The notes under the pieces: generated by a model
Told to the model about the DNA's origin: nothing
Databases searched by the model: none
The model's input: the letters and a program-made list of their open reading frames with translations, nothing else
Made by a program: the position numbers and the translations under genes
From: an uncultured Eubacteriales bacterium
GTDB lineage: Bacteria > Bacillota > Clostridia > Oscillospirales > Acutalibacteraceae
Direction of reading: 5' to 3'
Length of the DNA: 43,007 nt
Assembly: GCA_934394855.1 (NCBI GenBank)
Contig: CAKRRH010000015.1
Coordinates: 1-43,007 of the forward strand
Shown: positions 8,050-16,247 of the stretch, one piece after another
Numbering within the stretch: the stretch's first letter is position 1
Layout of the letters: each line of letters starts with the position of its first letter

Positions 8050-8078
8050 ATTATATCATGAAAAAGCCGAAAAATCAA
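8050..8078 (-). promoter_or_regulatory. Promoter reading toward tRNA-Leu, about 470 bp from it
   Basis: Minus strand: -35 TTGATT (8078-8073), 17-nt spacer, perfect -10 TATAAT (8055-8050) extended by TGA. It sits about 45 bp before the third tRNA-Leu 5' fragment, the normal distance for a tRNA promoter. I found no comparable promoter inside the tandem units. A transcript would cross two tRNA-5' decoys before the complete tRNA. Confidence 0.75.
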
Positions 8079-8218
8079 CCGTTTTTTAAAAATTCATTTT
8101 TTATGATTCTCATTTATCTTTTTCGAGCATAATTCATGCTCAATTCACCAAAAATAATCATTATAAAACATCATTGTGACCGAAATTGGCGGAATTTATA
8201 AAAATATTTGATTACTTT

Positions 8219-8238
8219 TGAAAGAAAATGAAAGAAAA
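8219..8238 (+). promoter_or_regulatory. Two direct TGAAAGAAAA repeats, candidate FruR operator
   Basis: TGAAAGAAAA occurs twice head-to-tail, ending 3 bp before the -35 of the fru promoter. DeoR-family repressors commonly bind short direct repeats near their own promoter, so this is the best operator candidate. Assignment is inference. Confidence 0.45.
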
Positions 8239-8241
8239 TGC

Positions 8242-8270
8242 TTGACAAATGATAAAACATATGCTAATAT
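8242..8270 (+). promoter_or_regulatory. fru-pts operon promoter
   Basis: Perfect -35 TTGACA (8242-8247), 17-nt spacer, -10 TAATAT (8265-8270). The leader of about 65 nt contains AATCA-type repeats that might also be operator half-sites. AGGAG (8325-8329) precedes the first gene. Confidence 0.8.
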
Positions 8271-8339
8271 ACAATCAGAAACAGTCAAAACCAATCAATA
8301 TTGTTCATTTAGCATATCAGTTTTAGGAGATTTTGTCAA

Positions 8340-9089
8340 ATGCTTACAGAAGAAAGATACAACAAAATATTATCGGCGCTCACCAAAAAACGGTCGGTAA
8401 CGGTCGTCGAGCTGTGCGATATAATCGACACTTCGGAATCAACCGTTCGCCGTGATCTTGCGGCGCTTGCGAAAATGGGCAAACTTAAAAAGGTTCATGG
8501 CGGCGCAGTTGCCGTTGAACCCGAAATTATGATGATTGAGCCTGATGTTCAGGAAAAAATGCAGCTCAATTCGGAGGAGAAAGAAAAAATTGCCGAATAT
8601 GCGGCGGCGACAATCAGAAAAAACGATTTTGTATTTATCGACGCAGGCACGACGACCGAAAAGATGATCGATTATATCACCGAGCATGAAGCAACATTTG
8701 TCACAAACGGATTCACTCACGCTCATTTGCTTGCGAAAAAGGGATTTAAAGTATATCTCACAGGCGGAGAGGTAAAACCCACAACACAGGCGCTTGTCGG
8801 CGTCAGCTGCATTGAGGCAATCAAGAATTATAACTTCACAAAATGCTTTTTAGGCACAAACGGAATCAGCATTGAAAACGGACTGACGACCCCGAACATA
8901 AACGAAGCGAGCGTCAAACAGGCGGCTTCAAACAAGAGCTATGTATCTTATGTTCTTGCGGATCATACAAAATTCAACAAAACAGCGGCAGTTACTTTTG
9001 CCGATATTCGTAATGTATGCATTATAACCGACAGACTGCCCGACAAAAAATATAAGGACATAACGGTTATTAAGGAGGTTTGCGAATGA
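8340..9089 (+). CDS. fruR: DeoR-family repressor of the fructose operon
   Basis: DNA-binding regulator of 249 residues. Seen: N-terminal MLTEERYNKILSAL and a helix-turn-helix with the DeoR signature SVTVVELCDIIDTSESTVRRDL (split here: SVTVVELCD then TSESTVRRDL), the GKLKKVHGGA wing, then the sugar-phosphate sensor domain with FIDAGTTTEKM, VTNG, LTGGEVKP and FLGTNGIS. In this family the effector is usually a sugar phosphate; fructose-1-phosphate is expected here from the neighbours. It is the first gene of the operon and overlaps fruK by an ATGA junction, so the two are translationally coupled. The start is supported by AGGAG 10 nt upstream. Confidence 0.92.
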   Translation: MLTEERYNKILSALTKKRSVTVVELCDIIDTSESTVRRDLAALAKMGKLKKVHGGAVAVEPEIMMIEPDVQEKMQLNSEEKEKIAEYAAATIRKNDFVFIDAGTTTEKMIDYITEHEATFVTNGFTHAHLLAKKGFKVYLTGGEVKPTTQALVGVSCIEAIKNYNFTKCFLGTNGISIENGLTTPNINEASVKQAASNKSYVSYVLADHTKFNKTAAVTFADIRNVCIITDRLPDKKYKDITVIKEVCE

Positions 9090-9991
9090 TTTATACAGTA
9101 ACTTTTAACCCGGCGATCGATTATGTGGTTCATGTTGATGAATTGCAGGTCGGCAGCATCAATCGATGCGACCGGGAAACGGCGTTTTTCGGCGGCAAGG
9201 GAATAAATGTATCGTTGATTTTGAAAAATCTCGGAATCAAATCAACGGCACTCGGCTTTGTTGCGGGCTTCACGGGCGACGCAATCGAGCATGGAATCGA
9301 ACATGACGGAATAAATACAGATTTTGTTCATTTGAAAAGCGGACTTACCAGAATAAATGTAAAAATCCGTTCAAACGACGAAACCGACATCAACGCACAA
9401 GGCCCCGACATTGACAATGACGCAATCGACAGCCTTTTTGAGAAGCTTGATAGATTGGAGTCGGGAGATATATTGGTGCTTGCGGGCAGCTGCCCGAAAA
9501 CACTTCCCTCCGACATCTATGAACGGATAATGGAGCGGCTTTATGACCGCGGAATTCATTTTGTCGTTGACGCAACAAGAGATTTGCTTGTAAATTCGCT
9601 CAAATTCAAGCCGTTTTTGATTAAACCGAATAACGACGAGCTCGGCGAAATCTTCGGAGTTGAGATAAATGATGAAAAGACCGCCGCAAAATATGCAAGA
9701 AAGCTCCAACAAAAGGGTGCTGTGAATGTGCTTGTGTCAATGGGCGGCAAGGGTGCTGTGCTTATTGATGAAAACGGAGATGAGCATTATAAACCCGCAC
9801 TTTGCGGAAAGGTTGTAAACACAGTCGGGGCAGGCGACTCAATGGTCGCAGGCTTCATTGCAGGCTATCACACCAAAAAGGATTATGGTTATGCGCTGAA
9901 GCTCGGAACAGCGGCAGGAGGTGCAACGGCATTTTCCGAAGGGCTTGCAAACAAAGAATTGATTATAAAACTGCTACAGGACGTACAGTAA
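9086..9991 (+). CDS. fruK: 1-phosphofructokinase
   Basis: PfkB-family sugar kinase of 301 residues. It phosphorylates fructose-1-phosphate, delivered by the PTS, to fructose-1,6-bisphosphate. Seen: IYTVTFNPAIDY at the N-terminus, the substrate motif FFGGKGINVS, LAGSCPK, and the C-terminal catalytic signature NTVGAGDSMVAGF with the base Asp. The ATG at 9086 overlaps the TGA of fruR; AAGGAGG lies 6 nt upstream within fruR. A TTG two codons earlier would be too close to that site. Specificity for the 1-phosphate is inferred from fruR and fruA on either side; tagatose-6-phosphate kinase is the main alternative. Confidence 0.94.
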   Translation: MIYTVTFNPAIDYVVHVDELQVGSINRCDRETAFFGGKGINVSLILKNLGIKSTALGFVAGFTGDAIEHGIEHDGINTDFVHLKSGLTRINVKIRSNDETDINAQGPDIDNDAIDSLFEKLDRLESGDILVLAGSCPKTLPSDIYERIMERLYDRGIHFVVDATRDLLVNSLKFKPFLIKPNNDELGEIFGVEINDEKTAAKYARKLQQKGAVNVLVSMGGKGAVLIDENGDEHYKPALCGKVVNTVGAGDSMVAGFIAGYHTKKDYGYALKLGTAAGGATAFSEGLANKELIIKLLQDVQ

Positions 9992-10018
9992 AAAAATAAA
10001 ATTTGGGAGGAAACATTT

Positions 10019-11932
10019 ATGCGCATTACAGACTTACTGAAAAAAGAAAGCATTGCTTTGAATGTAAATGTTGATTCAAAGAGTGCCGCAATCGATAAGC
10101 TTATCGAATTGCACAAAAGCGCCGGAAATCTTAATGATGCGGCAGAGTATAAGAAAGGAATCCTTGCAAGAGAGGCTCAAGGCTCAACGGCAGTCGGCGA
10201 CGGAATCGCAATTCCTCATGCAAAATCCGATGCAGTCGCTCACCCCGGACTTTCGGCAATGACCGTGCCGGGTGGCGTTGACTATGAGGCGCTTGACGGC
10301 AAACCCTCGAACCTTTTGTTCATGATTGCAGCGCCGATGGACGGCGACCTTCATCTCGAAGTGCTGTCCCGACTCATGACGCTTTTGATGGACGAGCAGT
10401 TTAGAACGGATTTGTTATCGGCTAAAACCGAAGATGAATTTTTGGCTGTAATTGATAAAAAAGAGGCTGAAAAATATCCGGAAGAGCCGAAAGCGGAGCC
10501 TGCTGATGACAAACAAAACGGCTATCGGGTTTTGGCAGTAACCGCTTGCCCGACAGGAATCGCTCATACCTACATGGCGGCAGAGTCGCTTGAAAAAGCG
10601 GGCAAGGAAATGAACATTCCGCTCAAAGCCGAAACAAACGGTTCGGGCGGCGCTAAGAATATATTAACAAAAGAAGAAATCGAAAATGCCGACGGAATAA
10701 TCATTGCGGCGGACAAAAGTGTTGAAACCGAGCGCTTTGAAGGTAAAAAGCTGATCAGCGTCCCGGTGTCGGACGGAATCAAAAAGCCGAAAGAATTGAT
10801 TGAGCGCGTTTTGTCAGATGAAACACCGGTCTATCATTATACGGGCGTTAAAAAAGCGCAAAGCACAGGCGAAAAAGAGAGCTTCGGAAGAAAGATTTAC
10901 AAGCACTTGATGAACGGCGTATCAAATATGCTTCCGTTCGTCGTTGCAGGCGGCATCTTCATTGCACTTGCATTCTTGATTGACACGCTGATGGGTGCAC
11001 CGCAAGACTCAAACTTCGGTACAAACACACCTGTTGCGGCATTTTTCAAAACAATCGGCGGTGCGGCGTTTAACTTCATGATCCCGATTCTTGCAGGCTT
11101 CATCGGAAAATCAATCGCAGACCGTCCCGGATTTTTGGTCGGCGTAGTCGGCGGCTATCTTGCAACCACCGGCGCAACATTCGCAGCAGTCGGCGGAGAT
11201 GTTCCGTCGGGATTCTTGGGCGCGTTGTTTGCCGGATTTGTCGGCGGCTACATCATGCTCGGACTTGAAAAGCTGTGCGACAAATTGCCGAAATCACTTG
11301 AGGGAATCAAACCCGTGCTCATTTACCCGCTGCTCGGTCTTGGAATAATCGCAGTTGTAATGTGTGCGGTAAACCCGATCATGGGCTGGCTTAACACCGC
11401 AATCACAGCGCTTCTCAATTCAATGGGCGGCACAAGCAAAATCTTGCTCGGCTTTGTCCTCGGCGCAATGATGTCGATCGACATGGGCGGCCCGTTCAAC
11501 AAAGCGGCATATGCATTCGGAATTGCGGCAATCACAACAGGAAATTATGAAATCATGGCGTCCGTCATGATCGGAGGCATGGTTCCTCCTCTTGCAATCG
11601 CACTTGCAACAACATTCTTCAAGAGCAAATTCACAGAACAGGAAAGAAAGAGCGGTCCTGTAAACTACATCATGGGACTCAGCTTCATCACAGAGGGCGC
11701 AATCCCCTATGCGGCAAGCGACCCGCTCAGAGTAATTCCGTCCTGTCTTGTCGGCGCAGGAATCGCAGGCGCACTTTCAATGGCATTCAACTGCACATTG
11801 ATGGCACCTCACGGCGGAATCTTCGTGTTCGCGGTTGTCGGCAACTGGCCGTTCTATCTGCTTTCGCTTGCAATCGGTTCGGTTGTGTCAATGATTCTTC
11901 TCGGACTTCTCAAAAAGAAAGTAACAGAATAA
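10019..11932 (+). CDS. fruA: PTS fructose transporter subunit IIABC
   Basis: Membrane permease of 637 residues that imports fructose and phosphorylates it at C1. Three fused domains are seen in order. EIIA (about 1-150) has GIAIPHAKS with the phosphorylated His at 67. EIIB (about 168-270) has TACPTGIAHTYMAAE with the phosphocysteine at 177. EIIC (about 290-637) has many hydrophobic segments, starting HLMNGVSNMLPFVVAGG and including MGGPFNKAAYAFG and ITEGAIPYAA. The order A-B-C is the usual Gram-positive FruA form. GGGAGG lies upstream of the ATG. It receives phosphate from the HPr encoded next. Confidence 0.96.
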   Translation: MRITDLLKKESIALNVNVDSKSAAIDKLIELHKSAGNLNDAAEYKKGILAREAQGSTAVGDGIAIPHAKSDAVAHPGLSAMTVPGGVDYEALDGKPSNLLFMIAAPMDGDLHLEVLSRLMTLLMDEQFRTDLLSAKTEDEFLAVIDKKEAEKYPEEPKAEPADDKQNGYRVLAVTACPTGIAHTYMAAESLEKAGKEMNIPLKAETNGSGGAKNILTKEEIENADGIIIAADKSVETERFEGKKLISVPVSDGIKKPKELIERVLSDETPVYHYTGVKKAQSTGEKESFGRKIYKHLMNGVSNMLPFVVAGGIFIALAFLIDTLMGAPQDSNFGTNTPVAAFFKTIGGAAFNFMIPILAGFIGKSIADRPGFLVGVVGGYLATTGATFAAVGGDVPSGFLGALFAGFVGGYIMLGLEKLCDKLPKSLEGIKPVLIYPLLGLGIIAVVMCAVNPIMGWLNTAITALLNSMGGTSKILLGFVLGAMMSIDMGGPFNKAAYAFGIAAITTGNYEIMASVMIGGMVPPLAIALATTFFKSKFTEQERKSGPVNYIMGLSFITEGAIPYAASDPLRVIPSCLVGAGIAGALSMAFNCTLMAPHGGIFVFAVVGNWPFYLLSLAIGSVVSMILLGLLKKKVTE

Positions 11933-11989
11933 AATTAAAATCAATATATTACAAAATATCATAAAAATTTTAATCGGGAGTTGTTAAAA

Positions 11990-12253
11990 ATGGTATCAAA
12001 AACACTTACAATCAATAACGCAATGGGATTTCATATGCGCCCGGCAAGTGCTTTTGCAAACGCAATGACAAAATATCCGTGCGAAGTAACACTCAGAGCC
12101 AACGGCACAGACACAAACGGCAAAAGCCTGATGAACATAATCGCCGCCTGCATTAAATGCGGCACAGAAATCGAGGTTATTTGCGACGGCGAAAAGGAAG
12201 CCGAGGCGCTTGAAGAAGCTGTTTCGATGATTGAATCGGGCTTTGGCGAATAA
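11990..12253 (+). CDS. ptsH: Phosphocarrier protein HPr
   Basis: A small cytosolic phosphocarrier of 87 residues that passes phosphate from EI to EIIA. Seen: GFHMRPAS with the active His at residue 15, and NGKSLMNI with Ser46, the site phosphorylated by HPr kinase in Firmicutes for CcpA-dependent catabolite control. The residue after His15 is Met instead of the common Ala. I start at the ATG at 11990, 9 nt after GGGAG; an in-frame TTG at 11981 abuts that site. No HPr kinase gene lies in the window. It shares the fru operon. Confidence 0.95.
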   Translation: MVSKTLTINNAMGFHMRPASAFANAMTKYPCEVTLRANGTDTNGKSLMNIIAACIKCGTEIEVICDGEKEAEALEEAVSMIESGFGE

Positions 12254-12273
12254 GGCGAAAAAACAAGAGAATT

Positions 12274-12308
12274 TCGGCGGATGTTCGGGTTTAATGAATA
12301 TCCGCCGA
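12274..12308 (+). promoter_or_regulatory. Intercistronic hairpin between ptsH and ptsI
   Basis: TCGGCGGAT (12274-12282) pairs perfectly with ATCCGCCGA (12300-12308). No T-run follows, so full termination is unlikely. Such hairpins often stabilise the upstream message and could raise HPr over EI (inference). Confidence 0.5.
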
Positions 12309-12326
12309 TAAAAAGGGTGAGCGTTT

Positions 12327-14039
12327 ATGTATAAAGGAATCGGAGCGTCAAAGGGCTACGGAATCGGTCGGGTTGTAATATATACTCAAACCGAGCTTAA
12401 ATATGAAAAGCGCACAGGCTGCGATGTGACAGCCGAAAAAGAGCGATTTAACAATGCGCTCGAAAAATTCTTCTCAAAAAATGAGGCACTTAGTGAAAAG
12501 GTCACGGCTTCGGCAGGAGAAAAGGCGGCGGAGATCATCACAGGTCACATCATGATGATGAAAGACCCCTATATGTGCTCGGAGATCGAGAAATTGATAA
12601 GCTCCGGCGAGTGTGCGGAATCGGCGCTTGAAACCGTTTGCGATATGTTCATTGCAATGTTCTCAAGTGTTGATGATGAGATGACAAAACAGCGTGCGGT
12701 TGATGTTCGTGACATAAAGAGCGAAATGCTCGGAATATTGCTCGGTGTTGAAACAGTCGATTTGTCAACATTGCCCAAAGACACCGTTCTTGTTGCAAAA
12801 GAGCTTACCCCGTCAATGACGGCGTGCATAAATTCGCAAAATGTAGTCGGATTTGTGACCGAAGTCGGCTCAAAAACCTCCCATGCGGCAATCCTTGCAA
12901 GGGCAATGGAGATTCCTGCGGTGCTTAGCGTTGAAAATGCAACAAGCGTACTCAAAAATGATGAAATCGCAGTAATCGACGGCGTAAGGGGCGAAGTAAT
13001 CGACAATCCGAGCGACGAAGAAAAAGCAAAATTCATAAAAATGCGGATCGATTTTGACGCCGAAAGAGCGGCGCTTAAAAAATTCATCGGCAAGCCGACC
13101 GTGACAGGTGACAATATTTCCGTTCAGCTTTTCGGCAACATCGGCACTCCCGAAGATGCGGCAAAGGTTGCGGAATTTGACGGTGAAGGTATCGGGCTGT
13201 TTCGAACCGAGTTTTTGTTCATGGACAGACCAACGGCACCCGATGAAAACGAGCAGTTTGAAGCATATAAAAAGGCGCTGCTTATCATGAAAGGCAAGAC
13301 CGTAATAATTCGTACTCTTGACATCGGCGGCGACAAGGAAATCCCATATATGGGGCTTTCAAAGGAAGAAAATCCGTTTTTGGGATTCCGTGCAGTGCGT
13401 TATTGCCTGAAAAATCCCGATATGTTCAAAATTCAGCTTCGTGCGTTGCTTCGCGCAAGTGTATTCGGCGATCTTCAGATAATGATTCCGCTTGTAACGG
13501 GTGTTGAAGAGCTGAGAGCGGTTAAAGCATTGCTCAATGAAGCAAAATCGGAGCTTGACGAGAGCGGAATTGCATATAACAAGGACATCAAGCTTGGCGT
13601 TATGATTGAAACACCTGCGGCAAGCCTGACGGCTGACTTGTTAGCTCGTGAGGCTGACTTTTTCAGCATCGGCACAAACGACCTTACCGGCTACACAATG
13701 GCGGTTGACAGAGGCAACGCTAATGTCGCTTATCTCTATTCATCTTTTGACCCGGCGGTTTTGCGCTCAATCAAGCATATCATCACCGAGGGCAAAAAAG
13801 CGGGTATTCCTGTCGGAATGTGCGGAGAGGGAGCGGCTGACCCAATGTTGATTCCGCTGCTCATTTCATTCGGTCTTGATGAATTCAGCGTTACTCCGAC
13901 ATCGGTTCTTGCAACGAGAAAGGAAATATCCCGTTGGACAAAAGATGAGGCGGACAAGCTCGCCGAGCGTGTAATGGCACTTGATACGCAAAGCAAAATT
14001 ACAGCCGAGCTTGAAAAAGCACTCAGCATTAAAAACTGA
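12327..14039 (+). CDS. ptsI: PTS enzyme I (phosphoenolpyruvate-protein phosphotransferase)
   Basis: Cytosolic enzyme of 570 residues that takes phosphate from phosphoenolpyruvate and hands it to HPr. Seen: N-terminal YKGIGASKGYGIG, an HPr-binding helical region, the phosphohistidine motif GSKTSHAAILARAMEIP with His186, then the PEP-binding barrel with GEGIGLFRTEFLFM, IRTLDIGGDKEIPY, FSIGTNDLTGY and the Cys-containing GMCGEGAADP. Length and motif order are standard. It is the last gene of the fru operon, so the general PTS enzymes here are co-expressed with a sugar-specific permease. Confidence 0.97.
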   Translation: MYKGIGASKGYGIGRVVIYTQTELKYEKRTGCDVTAEKERFNNALEKFFSKNEALSEKVTASAGEKAAEIITGHIMMMKDPYMCSEIEKLISSGECAESALETVCDMFIAMFSSVDDEMTKQRAVDVRDIKSEMLGILLGVETVDLSTLPKDTVLVAKELTPSMTACINSQNVVGFVTEVGSKTSHAAILARAMEIPAVLSVENATSVLKNDEIAVIDGVRGEVIDNPSDEEKAKFIKMRIDFDAERAALKKFIGKPTVTGDNISVQLFGNIGTPEDAAKVAEFDGEGIGLFRTEFLFMDRPTAPDENEQFEAYKKALLIMKGKTVIIRTLDIGGDKEIPYMGLSKEENPFLGFRAVRYCLKNPDMFKIQLRALLRASVFGDLQIMIPLVTGVEELRAVKALLNEAKSELDESGIAYNKDIKLGVMIETPAASLTADLLAREADFFSIGTNDLTGYTMAVDRGNANVAYLYSSFDPAVLRSIKHIITEGKKAGIPVGMCGEGAADPMLIPLLISFGLDEFSVTPTSVLATRKEISRWTKDEADKLAERVMALDTQSKITAELEKALSIKN

Positions 14040-14080
14040 TTTATATGGACAATTTCATTTGTGATTCAGAAAATATTTAA

Positions 14081-14122
14081 AAAATCGGGGCTGTTGGGAA
14101 TTTTCTCATCAGCTCCGATTTT
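14081..14122 (+). terminator. Terminator between ptsI and nagA
   Basis: AAAATCGGGGCTG (14081-14093) pairs with CAGCTCCGATTTT (14110-14122), 13 pairs with one G-U. The A/T ends of the stem make it usable in both directions between the convergent genes. Confidence 0.8.
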
Positions 14123-14141
14123 GTGTTTATTATATTTATTG

Positions 14142-15287
14142 CTAAATCTTTTTGCCGCCGCAAAACACCGATTTAATGTTAATATCATCGTCAAATATTG
14201 CAATATCTGCGTCAAAATCGGGTTTTAGCACGCCTTTATTTATTCCGAGAACTCTTGACGGTGTTCGGCTTGCCATTTTCACCGCATTTTCAACCGAAAT
14301 CCCGCATTTTTTAACGCATACTCTAACCAATCTGTCGGTTGTCGCAATGCTTCCTGCAAGTGCGCTTTTGTCGGGCAGCTTGCAAACGCCGTCGTCGATT
14401 ATGCAGCAAACGCTGCCGACCGACGATGTTTTTGCGCTCGTACCTGTCGCTTTGAGTGCGTCGGTGACAAGACAGATTCGGTCATATCCCATGATTTTGC
14501 AAGCCATGTTGATAAGCTCGGGCGGAACATGATGACCGTCGGCAATGATTTCCGCAACGAGGCTGTCGCTTAAAAAAGCCGATTCATTGACTCCGATCAC
14601 CTTTTCACAACCGATTTTTCTGACCGTCGATGTTCGGCAAAACATATGGGTTATCATTTTGCACCCCGATTTTTCGGCGATGATCATGTCGTTGTAATCG
14701 GCGTCGGAATGGCCTGCCGACGCAATGATGTTGTGAGATGTAACATATTTGCAAAATTCGCCGTTTTTGTCAGTCTCGGGTGCATAGCTCCAGCATTTTA
14801 TAATGCCGCCAAATTCCCTTATCAGTTGCCGATATTCTTCGCTTTTCGGCGGTGTGATGAGTTTTGGGTCTTGAGCGCCGCTCATTTTGGGGTTAAAATA
14901 TGGCCCCTCAAGATGAACGCCGACGACCGTCGGGTAACATTTGTCCGAATTTACAATTTTGCCAAGCACACCGAGCGCCGATTTTGTCGTGTCAAATGAA
15001 CATGATGTGACGGTCGGCAAAAGGCAGGTCGTGCCGTGAGCGGCGTGATAATTTATCGCCGAAATAGCTTCATCTATCGTGCAGCTCGAAAAATCATGAT
15101 CCAATGCGCCGTGAAGATGAAAGTCAATGAACCCGGGTGAGACATAACAGCCCGAATAATCATATTCATGATCTGCTTTGTAGGCGCTTTCCGATATTTC
15201 GGTGATTTTGCCGTTTTCAAAATATAAATATCCGTCAAAAATGCCGTTTTCCGTTATGATTTTGTCGCTTTTAATTCGTGTTTTCAT
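14142..15287 (-). CDS. nagA: N-acetylglucosamine-6-phosphate deacetylase
   Basis: Metal-dependent amidohydrolase of 381 residues. It converts GlcNAc-6-P to glucosamine-6-P in amino-sugar and cell-wall recycling. Seen: PGFIDFHLHGALDHD (His57, His59), VHLEGPYF (Glu127), AGHSDA (His193), THMF (His214), GHHVPPEL (His252) and LVTDALKATG with catalytic Asp276. All the positions expected for the NagA active site are present. A ribosome binding site AGGAC lies 9 nt before the ATG. It follows the dprA-like gene on the same strand at about 40 bp. No nagB is seen. Confidence 0.93.
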   Translation of the reverse strand: MKTRIKSDKIITENGIFDGYLYFENGKITEISESAYKADHEYDYSGCYVSPGFIDFHLHGALDHDFSSCTIDEAISAINYHAAHGTTCLLPTVTSCSFDTTKSALGVLGKIVNSDKCYPTVVGVHLEGPYFNPKMSGAQDPKLITPPKSEEYRQLIREFGGIIKCWSYAPETDKNGEFCKYVTSHNIIASAGHSDADYNDMIIAEKSGCKMITHMFCRTSTVRKIGCEKVIGVNESAFLSDSLVAEIIADGHHVPPELINMACKIMGYDRICLVTDALKATGTSAKTSSVGSVCCIIDDGVCKLPDKSALAGSIATTDRLVRVCVKKCGISVENAVKMASRTPSRVLGINKGVLKPDFDADIAIFDDDINIKSVFCGGKKI

Positions 15288-15329
15288 CTGATTTAAGTCC
15301 TGAAATAATCCCGATTTTCAAAATATATT

Positions 15330-16247
15330 TTACTGATATTTGACCGCAAGGTCGATCACATCATCTGCGGTTTTTACCCTGTTTGCACCGTTCAAAATCA
15401 ACATCTGATTGCCATAACAGCTCTCATCGTCAAACGCCGCAACATGACCGTAACCGCCGGCAATGCAGCCGATTGCACCGTTATAGCTCCCACCCTTTTC
15501 GGCTCGGCTTTCGCAAACCGCCGTTATGGGGGAGGATGAATAGATATATTTATTCCTTGTCAGCGCATAGCCTGCGTTAAAATCATCATAGGGTGAATGA
15601 TCCGACACAAGGCAGAGTCGATTTTGCGCAATCAGCGACGACATTCTCGTGTTTTCCATTCGTTTGCTGAGTGAAACCGCAAGATAAAGCACGGCGTTTC
15701 CGCCGTTTGAGGTTGCGGCTGATTCGGCAATGCTGTCGCACCCGCGAGCGCCGCCCGATGTCAGCACATATCCGTTTTCGGTGATTTTCCTACCGAGTGA
15801 ATTTGCAAATTTAACAGCGCTGCTCGATGGCTCTCTGCTTCCTGCGACCGAAATCGAATCACGGTTCATAAGTTTTGCGTTTCCCGCATAAAAAAGCACC
15901 GGCGGACAGGCTGTTTGAAGCCGTTTAATCATCAGCGACGAATAATATTTTGAGTCCATTCCGATCAGAAAAATGCCGCTGTTTGCAAGATTTATGATTA
16001 TTTCTTCCGTCTTTGCCGCATTATCCAAAAGGCTGAGCAGACGCTTGCAAAACTCAGGCTTAAATTCAAGCGTAATTAGATCGCTCATCTTTGCCCCTAA
16101 AAGATATGAAGGATTTTCAATTCCCTTTTCAGCCAGATCCGCAATCAGCCCGTGCCAGGCGGACGAGCTCAAATATTTCAGTTCGCCTTTATTATACAGC
16201 CTTGAACAAAGCGTTGCGGCGGTCAGCAAATTATCGTCAATCTTCAT
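15330..16247 (-). CDS. Divergent DprA/Smf-like protein (SLOG Rossmann fold)
   Basis: A 305-residue protein. Seen: an N-terminal helical region, then PPVLFYAGN, SVAGSREPSSSAVKFA and TSGGARGCDSIAE, which match the DprA core (PPVLFYxG, VGSRxxS, SGxARGID). DprA loads RecA on incoming single-stranded DNA in natural transformation and is also kept in non-competent bacteria. The glycines of the nucleotide-binding loop are present, but several usual DprA residues differ, so this may be a paralogue. A longer in-frame ORF upstream is an artefact of overlap with licD; I start at the ATG at 16247, which has GAGGT about 12 nt upstream. Its start overlaps the licD stop by 11 nt. Confidence 0.75.
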   Translation of the reverse strand: MKIDDNLLTAATLCSRLYNKGELKYLSSSAWHGLIADLAEKGIENPSYLLGAKMSDLITLEFKPEFCKRLLSLLDNAAKTEEIIINLANSGIFLIGMDSKYYSSLMIKRLQTACPPVLFYAGNAKLMNRDSISVAGSREPSSSAVKFANSLGRKITENGYVLTSGGARGCDSIAESAATSNGGNAVLYLAVSLSKRMENTRMSSLIAQNRLCLVSDHSPYDDFNAGYALTRNKYIYSSSPITAVCESRAEKGGSYNGAIGCIAGGYGHVAAFDDESCYGNQMLILNGANRVKTADDVIDLAVKYQ

